A DNA stretch of 57,211 nucleotides from NCBI GenBank assembly GCA_001626765.1, contig LUOO01000053.1, positions 1 through 57,211 of the forward strand. Direction: 5' to 3'. The notes under the pieces were generated by a model. It was not told the DNA's origin, did not search any database, and worked only from the letters and a program-made list of their open reading frames with translations. Positions 32,113-40,632 of the stretch are shown here, piece by piece; position 1 is the stretch's first letter, and the number at the start of each line of letters is the position of its first letter. Position numbers and translations under genes: made by a program. Origin of the DNA: Maritimibacter sp. REDSEA-S28_B5 (GTDB lineage: Bacteria; Pseudomonadota; Alphaproteobacteria; Rhodobacterales; Rhodobacteraceae).

Positions 32113-32132
32113 GATGGGGTGCCACCCCATCC
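32112..32132. terminator. Stop-overlapping GGATGGGGT hairpin after kpsS
   Basis: GGATGGGGT and ACCCCATCC form a perfect 9-base stem around GCC. The first base is the last base of the TAG stop codon. It faces the convergent pabB gene and can act in both directions; no T-tract follows. Nearly the same structure ends pepF. Confidence 0.65.
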
Positions 32133-32141
32133 CGCGGCCTC

Positions 32142-33290
32142 TCATCCGGCGAACCTGAACCGCCCGTCGCGGCCCTCGTCGAGGCGCGTGAAACTGGCCT
32201 TGAGCAAGGCCTCGTCGTATTCGTCAGGCCCGGTCGAGTCGTAGACGACGCCCCCGCCCACGCCCATCTCGATGCGCCCGTCGTCGTGCAGGGTCAAAGT
32301 GCGGATCGCCACGTTGAACCGCATATCGCCTGAGGGCGCGATCCAGCCCACGGCGCCGCAATAGGCGCCACGCGGTCCGGCCTCGAGGTCCGCGATGATC
32401 TCCATCGCCCGGATCTTGGGTGCACCGGTGATCGAGCCGCAGGGGAAAAGTGCCTCGAACATCTCGGCCACCGTCACGCCTTCCGTCAGTTCGGACGTGA
32501 TACGCGAGGTCATCTGGTGCAGCGTCGCGTAGCTTTCGATGGTGAACAATTCCGGCACCCGCACGCTGCCCGGTTTGGAAACGCGGGACATGTCGTTGCG
32601 CAAAAGGTCCACGATCATCAGGTTCTCGGCCTGGTTCTTTTCGGACAGGGCCAGCGCCTGCCGCCGCACCGCATCCTCGCCCATCGTCGCCCCACGCGGC
32701 GCAGTGCCCTTCATCGGACGGGTCGTAAGTATGCGTCCTTTCACCTCGAAGAACAGCTCTGGCGAACGCGACAGGATCACTGGCCCGCCAAGGTTCACAA
32801 GAGCCCCATGCGGCACGGGCTGGCTCGCGGCGAGCCGGGCATAAAGCCCCTCGGCCGAACCCACGAGCCGCGCGCACATCGGAAAGGTCAGGTTCGCCTG
32901 ATAGATGTCACCCGCACCGATGTAGTCATGCACCTGCCGGAACGCCGCCTCGTAATCAGCTGCCGTCCAGACAGGCTCTGGCAGGGTCATCGACCCCTCG
33001 ACGGCATCAAGGGCCCGTGCCTGCCCCGGCGCCTCGAACACGCCAAAGTCCAAGAGCGGCACCTGTCTGCCCCCCGGCATCCGATTGGCGAGTTTCGGGA
33101 TCAGCGGGTAACCCAGTTCGTAAGACGCATGGCCCGCGAGCCAAAGCCCCGCTTCCCGTGCCGCCTCGATCGCGGCGAAGGCGTCCGCGACTTCATCCGC
33201 CGTCCAGGCCTTGATCCTGCGCAAAGGATCGGAAAACCGGCACGGCAGTCCCGATGGGCCCGCGTCGAAATGAACGTAAGCCTCGCGCAT
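32142..33290 (-). CDS. pabB: Aminodeoxychorismate synthase component I (PabB)
   Basis: The protein has 382 residues and belongs to the chorismate-binding (anthranilate synthase component I/PabB) family. Typical blocks are FFEVKGRILTTRPMKGTAPRG, NLMIVDLLRNDMSRV and PCGSITGAPKIRAMEIIADLE, with the C-terminal RFNVAIRTLTL. The short N-terminus and these forms fit PabB rather than TrpE. With a glutamine amidotransferase it makes 4-amino-4-deoxychorismate for folate. The start overlaps the downstream end of the Dabb gene; a GTG four codons earlier is possible. Confidence 0.9.
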   Translation of the reverse strand: MREAYVHFDAGPSGLPCRFSDPLRRIKAWTADEVADAFAAIEAAREAGLWLAGHASYELGYPLIPKLANRMPGGRQVPLLDFGVFEAPGQARALDAVEGSMTLPEPVWTAADYEAAFRQVHDYIGAGDIYQANLTFPMCARLVGSAEGLYARLAASQPVPHGALVNLGGPVILSRSPELFFEVKGRILTTRPMKGTAPRGATMGEDAVRRQALALSEKNQAENLMIVDLLRNDMSRVSKPGSVRVPELFTIESYATLHQMTSRITSELTEGVTVAEMFEALFPCGSITGAPKIRAMEIIADLEAGPRGAYCGAVGWIAPSGDMRFNVAIRTLTLHDDGRIEMGVGGGVVYDSTGPDEYDEALLKASFTRLDEGRDGRFRFAG

Positions 33291-33305
33291 AATTCTTGGC
33301 ACCGC

Positions 33306-33608
33306 TCAGAAGTCCGCGGCGACACGCAACTCGCGCAGCGGGCGCACCAGATCGATGCTCGCCTGGTAGATCGGGTGGGCCTTGTAGGCGGCGTGGGCCT
33401 CGGCATCCTCGAACTCGGCATAGACGACCACGTCCACCTCCGAGGAAATACCGTCCACGCGCCGGTTCTCGACCACCTCGAAGAGCCGAACATGGGGGAT
33501 CTCGGCAAGCATCGACAGCCCCTCACGGATACGGGTCACATCGGCCGGGTCCTTGGCCGAAAAGAACACGACATGACGAATAAAGCTGCGGGACAGGGTC
33601 TGGGTCAT
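33306..33608 (-). CDS. Dabb family (stress-responsive alpha/beta barrel) protein
   Basis: The protein has 100 residues. It is a single Dabb ferredoxin-like domain: FIRHVVFFSAKDPADVTRIREGLSML, PHVRLFEVVENRRVDGISSEVDVVVYAEFEDAEAHAAYKAHPIYQASID. The usual His and aromatic residues line the pocket. Homologues dimerise and range from stress proteins to small enzymes. It precedes pabB by 15 bases and is likely co-transcribed with it. No specific function can be assigned. Confidence 0.85.
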   Translation of the reverse strand: MTQTLSRSFIRHVVFFSAKDPADVTRIREGLSMLAEIPHVRLFEVVENRRVDGISSEVDVVVYAEFEDAEAHAAYKAHPIYQASIDLVRPLRELRVAADF

Positions 33609-33827
33609 CTGCACTCTCTCGGCAATGTGGCCTCCCGGCGCAGATGTGGGCTGTCCCGCGCCGCGATGCAACCGGCAAATGCCCACGCGAGTCCCGAAAG
33701 CCACACCCTGGATGCAAAGGTGGCGCATACCTGCCACAGGTGCCTGGCAAGGCTTCCTTTTTACACCGCAAACCGCTAGATTCACAAAAAAAGAACTGAG
33801 GCAGAACTCCAAAAAGGAGCCCGGGCA

Positions 33828-34985
33828 GTGAAAAATCAGGGCAATTCATGGGTCCGCATTGCGGCCCTCGTCGTGCTTGTGGGCGCTTTGGCGGGCTGTA
33901 ACGTCCTGCCGCGCGGCGGCCCGAACAAGCAGGAAATCTACTCCGGCTCGGTGCAGCGGCAAGGCGACGCCTTCGTGGTGGCCGTGAGCGACAGGGTGAC
34001 CCGCGCGACCGCCGTCACCCCGGCCCTGGGCTTCTCGAGCGCCTTCACCAACGCGAGCCTTGGCGGATCGGACACGATCAGCCCCGGCGACGTGCTGGGC
34101 GTGGCGATCTGGGAAAACGTGGACCAGGGCATCCTCGCCTCGGCCGGCGCGCCCGCCGCGCTGCAAGAGGTGCAGGTCGACGGCGCGGGCTTCATCTTCA
34201 TCCCCTACGCGGGACGGATCAAGGCGGCGGGCAACACCCCCGACGCCGTGCGTCGCATCATCACCGAGAACCTTGCGACCCAGACGCCGGACCCGCAGGT
34301 CACCGTAAGCCGCGTCGCGGGCGATGGCGCCACCGTGTCGATCACTGGCGCAGTTAGCGCGCAGGGCGTCTATGCCATCGAGCGGCCGACCCGGACGCTG
34401 GGCGCCATGCTGGCACGCGCGGGCGGCGTGGCCGTGAACCCCGAGGTTGCGGTGGTCAGGATCATCCGCGGCGGCGCCACGGGCAAGATCTGGTATCAGG
34501 ACCTTTTCGAGGACCCGCGCGCAGACATTGCGCTGCGCAACGGCGACCGCATCCTGGTCGAGGCCGACACCCGCGCCTTCACCGCGATGGGCGCCACCGG
34601 CACGCAGACCCGCGTGAATTTCCAGACCCAGAACCTCTCGGCACTCGAAGCCATTGCGCAGGTCGGCGGTCTCAACCCGACGCTGGCCGATCCCACGGGC
34701 ATCTTCGTGTTCCGCAACGAACCGGCCGAGATCGCCAATTCGGTCCTCGCCCGCAATGACCTCGTCGGCGAGCAGCGCATGATCTACGTGCTGAACCTGA
34801 CCGAGCCCAATGGCATGTTCATGGCCCGCGACTTCGTGATCCGCGACGGCGATACCGTCTACGTGACCGAGGCACCCTTCGTGCAGTGGTCCAAGGTCAT
34901 CTCGGCCCTGACCGGCACGCTCGGCGCGGCGGAAAGCCTGACCTCGGCGGGCAACACCCTCGGCCTCATCGGCAGCACGCCGTAA
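33828..34985 (+). CDS. Wza/KpsD-type polysaccharide export lipoprotein
   Basis: The protein has 385 residues and a GTG start; AAAGGAG lies 9 bases before it. The N-terminus is a lipoprotein signal peptide ending in LAGC at residue 24. The mature part is a polysaccharide export (Poly_export/SLBB) protein: SPGDVLGVAIWENVD, FIFIPYAGRIKAAGNTPDAVRRIITENL, SITGAVSAQGVYAIE, and further SLBB repeats. Such proteins form the outer-membrane channel for capsule or EPS. It lies between the KpsS- and KpsC-like genes. I see no KpsE, KpsM or KpsT nearby. Confidence 0.9.
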   Translation: MKNQGNSWVRIAALVVLVGALAGCNVLPRGGPNKQEIYSGSVQRQGDAFVVAVSDRVTRATAVTPALGFSSAFTNASLGGSDTISPGDVLGVAIWENVDQGILASAGAPAALQEVQVDGAGFIFIPYAGRIKAAGNTPDAVRRIITENLATQTPDPQVTVSRVAGDGATVSITGAVSAQGVYAIERPTRTLGAMLARAGGVAVNPEVAVVRIIRGGATGKIWYQDLFEDPRADIALRNGDRILVEADTRAFTAMGATGTQTRVNFQTQNLSALEAIAQVGGLNPTLADPTGIFVFRNEPAEIANSVLARNDLVGEQRMIYVLNLTEPNGMFMARDFVIRDGDTVYVTEAPFVQWSKVISALTGTLGAAESLTSAGNTLGLIGSTP

Positions 34986-35008
34986 ACGGCGCGCGCACGG
35001 CAGGCCAA

Positions 35009-37045
35009 GTGGACCGCGTGACACAGACCCAAGCCGCCGGGAGCCTCCCCTCCCGGCGGCTTTACTATTATTCCGGCGGCTTCCTGCGCGAGCGCCGGTT
35101 GCGCCGTATCCTCACCCTCGCCGGTTGGGAGCTGAAACTGGGACTACCCGGCCCCGAAGACCACATCGCCGTCTGGGGTGCCTCGCCGACCGCGAGCCGG
35201 GGCCATGCCGTCGCAGAACGCCGTGGCGCGAACCTCCTCAGGATCGAAGATGCCTTCCTGCGCTCTGTCCGAACGGGCCGCGAGGGCGAACCGCCCATTG
35301 GCCTGCTCCTCGACCGCTCCGGGGTTCATTTCGACCCGCGCGTGCCCTCCGATCTCGAACGTATTCTGACCACCGCGCCGCTCGACGACTACGCGCTCCT
35401 GTCGCAAGCCCGCGACGCGATAGACCGGATCCGCGCCGCGCATATCTCGAAATACAACGCTTTCAACCCCTTGGCAGACCTGCCGCGCGCGCCCTACGTT
35501 CTCGTCATCGACCAGACGCAGGGCGATGCCTCGGTCGTAGCCTCGCGCGCAACGCCCGCGCTTTTCACCGAAATGCTCATCATGGCGCAGGAGGAAAATC
35601 CGGGCCTGCGCGTGGTGATCAAGACCCACCCGGAAACCGAAGCGGGCCATCGCCCCGGATACTTCGGCCCCGAACACGCCATGGGCAAGGTCTCGCTCCT
35701 CACCGATCCGGTCAGCCCTTGGGCACTGATGGAGGGCGCGGTCGCCGTTTACACAGTCTCCTCCGGCATGGGGTTCGAGGCGATCATGGCCGGTCACAAA
35801 CCCCGCGTCTTCGGCCAGCCCTTCTACGCGGGCTGGGGCCTGACCAAGGACGAAAACCCGGTGCCCCGACGCGAACGCAAACTCACCCGCGCGCAGCTTT
35901 TCGCCGCCGCGATGATCGAATACCCGATCTGGTATGACCCCTACCGCGACCGGCTCTGCGATCTCGACACAGTCATCTCGACGCTCGAGGCCCGCGCCCG
36001 CGCCACCCGCGAGGACGCGCGGGGTTACGTCGCCTCGAACTTCCGCCTGTGGAAACGCGCCCCGGTCGCGCGGTTCTTCGGCTCGGGCCGCGGCGTCGTC
36101 TTTGCCGAAGGCGACAAGATCGCCGCCAAGGCCGAGGCGGACCAGCGCAAACATATCACCTGGGGTGCGGGCGACCCGCAGACCACAAGCCTCGCGATCC
36201 ACGTCGAGGACGGTTTCATACGGTCGCGAGGGCTCGGTGCCGAGCTTGTGCCGCCGATGTCCCTCGTGGCCGACGATCTCGGCATCTACTACGACCCGAC
36301 GCGGCCCTCCCGGCTCGAAAGCCTGATCGCCGCCTCGGAAAAGCTCCCCGAGGGCTGCCGCCACCGCGCCGAGCGCCTCGTTGCCCGCCTCACCAGCGCA
36401 GGCATCACGAAATACAACCTCGACCAACCAGCCCTGGCGCTGCCCGAGGGCCACCTCATCCTCGTGCCCGGACAGGTCGAAGACGACGCCTCGATCCGGC
36501 TCGGCACCACCGAGGTCAGCCACAACCGCGGACTTCTGCGCGGCACGCGCGCCGCGAACCCGGACGCGCGGATCATCTACAAGCCGCACCCGGACGTGGA
36601 AACCGGCCTGCGCCCCGGCGCGATTCCGCTCGACGAGGCCGCGCCCTACGCCGACCTCATCGCCAGCAACGCCGACATGGCGCATCTCCTGGATGGGGTG
36701 GACGAGGTCTGGACAATGACCTCGCTCGCGGGCTTCGAAGCACTGCTCCGGGGCAAGACCGTCACTTGCCTTGGCGCCCCCTTCTACGCGGGCTGGGGCC
36801 TCACCCGCGACCTAGGGACGACCCCGGATCGCCGCCGTGCGCGCCCGGACCTCATCGCCCTCGCCCATGCGGTCCTCATCGACTACCCCCGCTACTTCGA
36901 CCCGGTGACCGGAACACCCTGCCCGCCCGAAGTCGTCCTCGACCGGATCGAGGCGGGAAACACCGGCCCCGGCAAACCGCTTCTCAGCGCGCTCTCGAAA
37001 CTCCAGGGGCTCCTGGCAAGCCGCAGCCACCTCTGGCGCCGCTGA
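35009..37045 (+). CDS. kpsC: KpsC-like two-module capsule Kdo-linker glycosyltransferase
   Basis: The 678-residue protein has an exact internal duplication in layout. ED(A/G)F(L/I)RS falls at residues 80 and 400, K(T/P)HP near 205 and 525, and FYAGWGLT at 272 and 592, each pair 320 residues apart. This is the KpsC plan, where two retaining Kdo-transferase modules extend the poly-Kdo linker begun by KpsS. The start is uncertain: GTG at 35009 is placed by an AGG just upstream, GTG at 35018 is also possible. It follows the Wza-like gene after 23 bases, so both are likely one operon. The long N-terminal helix RLRRILTLAGWEL is normal for the family. Confidence 0.87.
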   Translation: MDRVTQTQAAGSLPSRRLYYYSGGFLRERRLRRILTLAGWELKLGLPGPEDHIAVWGASPTASRGHAVAERRGANLLRIEDAFLRSVRTGREGEPPIGLLLDRSGVHFDPRVPSDLERILTTAPLDDYALLSQARDAIDRIRAAHISKYNAFNPLADLPRAPYVLVIDQTQGDASVVASRATPALFTEMLIMAQEENPGLRVVIKTHPETEAGHRPGYFGPEHAMGKVSLLTDPVSPWALMEGAVAVYTVSSGMGFEAIMAGHKPRVFGQPFYAGWGLTKDENPVPRRERKLTRAQLFAAAMIEYPIWYDPYRDRLCDLDTVISTLEARARATREDARGYVASNFRLWKRAPVARFFGSGRGVVFAEGDKIAAKAEADQRKHITWGAGDPQTTSLAIHVEDGFIRSRGLGAELVPPMSLVADDLGIYYDPTRPSRLESLIAASEKLPEGCRHRAERLVARLTSAGITKYNLDQPALALPEGHLILVPGQVEDDASIRLGTTEVSHNRGLLRGTRAANPDARIIYKPHPDVETGLRPGAIPLDEAAPYADLIASNADMAHLLDGVDEVWTMTSLAGFEALLRGKTVTCLGAPFYAGWGLTRDLGTTPDRRRARPDLIALAHAVLIDYPRYFDPVTGTPCPPEVVLDRIEAGNTGPGKPLLSALSKLQGLLASRSHLWRR

Positions 37046-37062
37046 CGGCTTCTCCAGTTCCC

Positions 37063-37105
37063 AAGTATCCTCGGGGAGGTCTGGAGGGGCAGACAGCCCC
37101 TCCAG
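37063..37105. repeat. Modular GC-rich intergenic hairpin element, copy D
   Basis: The head CAAGTATCCTCGGGGAGGT is followed by the stem CTGGAGGGGC / GCCCCTCCAG, perfect over 10 bases around AGACA. It sits between the convergent kpsC and ribD genes. Copies B and D share the head CTCGGGGAGGT, which helps define the consensus. Confidence 0.8.
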
Positions 37106-37116
37106 TCTCGAACCTG

Positions 37117-38205
37117 TCACAACCGTCGCCAGTGGTGCATCACGTCCCCGCCCAGGACCCGTGTCTCCACGAGCCGCAGGCTTGGCGCGTCGGCGAGCGC
37201 ATCGATGCCCATCGCAGCGAGCGACGGACGCCCCTCGGCCCCAAGTGCGATCCCGGCGGTGAAGCCCACGAAATCGTCTACGAGCCCGGCGCCAAGCAGC
37301 GACGCGCCAAGCCCGCCCCCGCCCTCGCAGAACACCCGCGTGAGCCCGGCCTGCCCGAGTGCGGCCAGCGCCGCGGCAACATCCAGTTGCCCGCCGATCA
37401 CCGGCACAGGAAAAAGCCGCGCGCCAAGCGCCTCCCAGCTCGCGACCCGCGATGCCTCGGCCCGCTCCCCATGGACAAGCCAGACCGGCACCTCCCGCGC
37501 CGTCCGTGCGAGCACCGAGTCTTCAGGCAGGTCGAGATGGCGTGACAGCACGACTCGCACCGGCTGACGCCGCGCGCCCATGTCACGCACCGTGAGGCTC
37601 GGGTCATCGGCCCGCGCCGTGCCCGCCCCCACCATCACCGCGTCATGGGTCATGCGCATCGCATGGACCATCCGCCGCGCCTCGGGCCCGGTGATCCACT
37701 GGCTTTCGCCCGTCGCGGTGGCGATCCGCCCGTCCAGAGACGCGGCAAGCTTCAGCGTCACCATGGGCCGCCCCAGCATCACGCGGTTCAGAAACCCGAT
37801 CTGGTCCGCTCGCGCTTCGGCCTCGCAAAGCCCCGTTTCGACCGTGATACCCGCGTCACGCAGCATCGCAATGCCACGCCCGTTCACCCGCGGGTCCGGA
37901 TCACCCAGCGCCACCACGACCCGCGCGACGCCCGCCGCGATCAGCGCCTCGGCGCAGGGCGGCGTCTTGCCGTGATGGGAACAGGGTTCGAGAGTCACAT
38001 AGGCCGTCGCCTCCCGCGCTGCCGCGCCGGCCTGCGCGAGCGCCACGACCTCGGCATGGGGGCGGCCACCGGGCTGGGTCCAGCCCCGGCCCACGATCCG
38101 TCTGCCCGCGACCAGCACACAACCGACCGCCGGGTTCGGCCAGACAGAGCCAAGGCCCCGCCGCGCGAGCGACAGGGCCATCCGCATGTAACGCTCGTCG
38201 GTCAT
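37117..38205 (-). CDS. ribD: Bifunctional riboflavin deaminase/reductase RibD
   Basis: RibD performs the second and third steps of riboflavin synthesis. The protein has 362 residues. The N-terminal deaminase domain has the zinc site HAE (residues 50-52) and PCSHHGKTPPC, with the Cys ligands at 75 and 84. The C-terminal reductase domain has VTLKLAASLDGRIATATGESQWITG and FCEGGGGLGASLLGAGLVDDF. The ATG overlaps the stop of nrdR by one base (TAATG). The gene is well separated from the other rib genes by the capsule block. Confidence 0.96.
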   Translation of the reverse strand: MTDERYMRMALSLARRGLGSVWPNPAVGCVLVAGRRIVGRGWTQPGGRPHAEVVALAQAGAAAREATAYVTLEPCSHHGKTPPCAEALIAAGVARVVVALGDPDPRVNGRGIAMLRDAGITVETGLCEAEARADQIGFLNRVMLGRPMVTLKLAASLDGRIATATGESQWITGPEARRMVHAMRMTHDAVMVGAGTARADDPSLTVRDMGARRQPVRVVLSRHLDLPEDSVLARTAREVPVWLVHGERAEASRVASWEALGARLFPVPVIGGQLDVAAALAALGQAGLTRVFCEGGGGLGASLLGAGLVDDFVGFTAGIALGAEGRPSLAAMGIDALADAPSLRLVETRVLGGDVMHHWRRL

Positions 38206-38675
38206 TACGCCTCTTCGGTGGGCAGATCCGGGCGCAGTTCGCTCATGAATTTCTCGAAATCGTCCGCCGCCTGGAAGTTCTTGTAGACGCTGGCAAAGCG
38301 CACATAGGCCACGGTGTCGATCCGCGCGAGGCTTTCCATCACGATCTCGCCGATGGTCTTGGACGGAATATCCGTCTCGCCCATGCTCTCCAGCCGCCGC
38401 ACGATGCCCGAGATCATCTGGTCGATACGCTCGGGCTCAACGGGCCGTTTCTGCATGGAAATCCGGATCGAACGCTCCAGCTTGTCGCGGTCGAAATCCT
38501 CGCGCCGGCCGCTGGTCTTGATGACCACGAGGTCGCGCAGCTGCACGCGCTCATAGGTCGTGAAGCGACCGCCGCAGGCCGGGCAAAAGCGCCGCCGCCG
38601 GATGGCCACATGATCTTCCGCAGGACGCGAGTCCTTCACCTGCGTATCGACATTTCCGCAAAACGGGCAGCGCAT
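38205..38675 (-). CDS. nrdR: Transcriptional repressor NrdR
   Basis: NrdR senses ATP/dATP and represses ribonucleotide reductase genes. The 156-residue protein has the zinc ribbon with Cys at 3, 6, 31 and 34 (CPFCGN and [13 protein letters not shown]), then the ATP-cone domain ([31 protein letters not shown]). The last part, [31 protein letters not shown], is highly typical. It is coupled to ribD, the usual arrangement. A consensus DnaA box lies about 53 bases upstream of its start. Confidence 0.96.
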   Translation of the reverse strand: MRCPFCGNVDTQVKDSRPAEDHVAIRRRRFCPACGGRFTTYERVQLRDLVVIKTSGRREDFDRDKLERSIRISMQKRPVEPERIDQMISGIVRRLESMGETDIPSKTIGEIVMESLARIDTVAYVRFASVYKNFQAADDFEKFMSELRPDLPTEEA

Positions 38676-38727
38676 GAGCGTCCCTTCCTTCTAGCCTGTC
38701 CACCTCTGATCGTGGGTCTTTGCCCAC

Positions 38728-38736
38728 TTATCCACA
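38728..38736. promoter_or_regulatory. Consensus DnaA box upstream of nrdR
   Basis: The nine bases TTATCCACA are identical to the high-affinity DnaA box. A single copy can be chance, but it sits in the nrdR promoter region, and dNTP-pool genes are sometimes DnaA-controlled. Confidence 0.4.
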
Positions 38737-38825
38737 GTCACTATAGGCGCGACCTGTCCTTTGGGGTAGCGGAAAACCGCTGCCACCAGATGATGGGCCA
38801 CGGACCTGTTGCCCATTTGAATCAA

Positions 38826-39242
38826 TCATCCCAGATGCGCGGCTACCTGTCGGCGATGCGGGCGGTCACGGTGTTCGAAGACGTAGAGCCCTTGCCACGT
38901 GCCAAGGCTGAGGCGTCCGTCCATGACCGGAATCTGAATACTCACCGGCAACAGCGCCGCCTTGATATGCGCCGGCATGTCGTCCGGTCCCTCGTAGGTG
39001 TGGGTCAGAAATGACATCGCCGGATTTGTGGTGGGCGGCACCAGCCGGGCGAAGAAATTCTTCAGGTCCACCTGCACCTCCGGATCCGCGTTCTCCATCA
39101 CGAGGAGCGAGGCCGAGGTGTGCCGGATGAAGAGGGTAAGCAGCCCCTCCCGGACCCCCGCGCCTTCGACCCAGCGCGTTGCGTCACGGGTGAACTCATA
39201 GGTGCCCTGCCCCCGCGTCTCGATCTCGAAGGTCCGGTTCAT
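38826..39242 (-). CDS. yjbQ: YjbQ/UPF0047 family protein
   Basis: The 138-residue protein is a single YjbQ domain: GQGTYEFTRDATRWV, LLTLFIRHTSASLLVMENADPEVQVDLKNFFARLVP, THTYEGPDDMPAHIKAALLPVSIQIPVMDGRLSLGTWQGLYVFEHRDRPH, where the final His/Arg residues are the family signature. Members have been linked to thiamine-phosphate synthase-like activity, but the physiological role is unclear. Its ATG overlaps the stop of the HxlR-type gene by four bases (ATGA), so it is likely under that regulator's control. Confidence 0.92.
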   Translation of the reverse strand: MNRTFEIETRGQGTYEFTRDATRWVEGAGVREGLLTLFIRHTSASLLVMENADPEVQVDLKNFFARLVPPTTNPAMSFLTHTYEGPDDMPAHIKAALLPVSIQIPVMDGRLSLGTWQGLYVFEHRDRPHRRQVAAHLG

Positions 39243-39628
39243 GCGGCGTCATAGACCCTTTGGGCATCGCGGATCGGGTCCATGTGGCGCTCGGCCCAAT
39301 CAACGAGCCCCAAGAGCGGCCCCATGAGCGAGCGGCCCATGTCGGTCAGCGCGTATTCCACGCTCGGCGGCTTGGTGTCGAAGACTTCCCGCGTCACGAT
39401 CCCGTCGCGCTCCAGATCGCGCAGGGTCTGGGTCAGCATCCGCTTCGAGATATCAGGGAGCGCACGACCCAAGGCATTGAACCGCATGGGCTTTGCCTGC
39501 AACTCCAGCAACACCAGCAGCGTCCACTTCGCCGCCACATGGTCCAGCACCATGCGGATCGGGCAATTGTCGGGAAAGAACCCCATCGCTTCCCACATCT
39601 CGCGTCGTGTCGCCTCCATATCGCGCAT
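39239..39628 (-). CDS. HxlR-type redox-responsive transcriptional regulator (QorR-like)
   Basis: The protein has 129 residues. The HxlR winged helix is plain: AKWTLLVLLELQAKPMRFNALGRALPDISKRMLTQTLRDLERDGIVTREVFDTKPPSVEYALTDMGRSL. Cys22 in PDNCPIRMVLD matches the conserved sensing Cys of HxlR-type quinone sensors such as QorR and YodB. It is transcribed away from a QorB-type gene across 125 bases containing inverted repeats. This layout, also known for ytfH-ytfG, suggests derepression by quinones or oxidants. Confidence 0.92.
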   Translation of the reverse strand: MRDMEATRREMWEAMGFFPDNCPIRMVLDHVAAKWTLLVLLELQAKPMRFNALGRALPDISKRMLTQTLRDLERDGIVTREVFDTKPPSVEYALTDMGRSLMGPLLGLVDWAERHMDPIRDAQRVYDAA

Positions 39629-39688
39629 GGCGGTTCCCTTTCTGTTACCTAGGCAAGAAATCCTGCCTCCTTTCTCTTTGCCGGGAAA

Positions 39689-39703
39689 GTCTCATATTGA
39701 GAC
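39689..39703. promoter_or_regulatory. Candidate HxlR-type operator
   Basis: GTCTCA and TGAGAC form a perfect 6-3-6 inverted repeat (spacer TAT) in the divergent space between the HxlR-type and qorB genes. A second weaker repeat, AGGCA and TGCCT, lies at 39651-39668 next to the regulator start. The first is the better candidate for controlling both genes. Confidence 0.55.
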
Positions 39704-39753
39704 CTATACCCGATTCGAGACCGAAACTCGACGGCAAAACGAAAGGAACGATC

Positions 39754-40608
39754 ATGACCAAATATCTCGTCACTGGCGCCTCCGGCCAGCTTGGCGCCAA
39801 AGTCCTCGCCGCCCTCGATGGCAAGGTCGCCAAGTCCGACACCGCCGTTCTCGTCCGCAAGGAAGAAGACCGCGCCCGTCTTGCCGCCGACGGCTATGAT
39901 GCCCGGCTCGGCGACTACAGCGACACTGACGCATTGACCAAGGCCTTCGACGGGGTGGACCGGCTCCTGCTCATTTCCTCGTCCGAGGTCGGCCAGCGCA
40001 GCGCGCAACACAAGAACGCCATCGACGCGGCCAAGGCAGCTGGCGTCGGCTTCATCGCCTATACTTCTCTCCTCGCAGCGGATCGCTCGCCGCTGGCCCT
40101 CGCTGCCGAGCATGTCGATACCGAGAACGCGCTTGCCGCCTCCGGGATCCCCCACACGCTCCTGCGGAATGGCTGGTACTCCGAGAACATCACGGCGACC
40201 CTCGGACAGGACCTCGAACTCGGGCAGCATTTCGGCGCTGCCGGTGACGGCAAGTTCGCCACCGCCCCGCGCGCGGACTATGCCGCCGCCGCCGTGGCCG
40301 TGCTGACCGGCGAAGGGCACGAAGGCAAGACCTACGAGCTTGGCGGTGACAGCGCCTATACGCTCGCCGACTACGCCGCGACCCTGTCCAATCTGTCAGG
40401 CAAGCCCGTAACCTACACCGACATGCCGCGCGCCGCCTACACCGATGCTCTCGTTGGTGCAGGTCTGCCGTCCCCGCTTGCCGGGATCCTCGCCGACAGC
40501 GACGACCACGCCCGCGCGGGCTGGCTCGACACCGACTCCTCGGACCTCTCGGCCCTGATCGGGCGTCCCACGACGCCGATTGCCGACACCATCCGCGCCG
40601 CGCTCTGA
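39754..40608 (+). CDS. NmrA-type SDR quinone oxidoreductase (QorB-like)
   Basis: The protein has 284 residues. The Rossmann start MTKYLVTGASGQLGAKVLAAL carries the NADPH-binding GxxGxxG pattern. The rest, with LLISSSEVGQRSAQHKNAIDAAKAAGV and LLRNGWYSENITATLGQDLE, is the QorB/YtfG form that reduces quinones. AAGGAA precedes the ATG. Divergence from an HxlR-type gene with a conserved Cys makes regulation by electrophiles likely. It ends at a strong hairpin. Confidence 0.92.
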   Translation: MTKYLVTGASGQLGAKVLAALDGKVAKSDTAVLVRKEEDRARLAADGYDARLGDYSDTDALTKAFDGVDRLLLISSSEVGQRSAQHKNAIDAAKAAGVGFIAYTSLLAADRSPLALAAEHVDTENALAASGIPHTLLRNGWYSENITATLGQDLELGQHFGAAGDGKFATAPRADYAAAAVAVLTGEGHEGKTYELGGDSAYTLADYAATLSNLSGKPVTYTDMPRAAYTDALVGAGLPSPLAGILADSDDHARAGWLDTDSSDLSALIGRPTTPIADTIRAAL

Positions 40609-40632
40609 GCGCAGGACGGCCCCACAACACGC

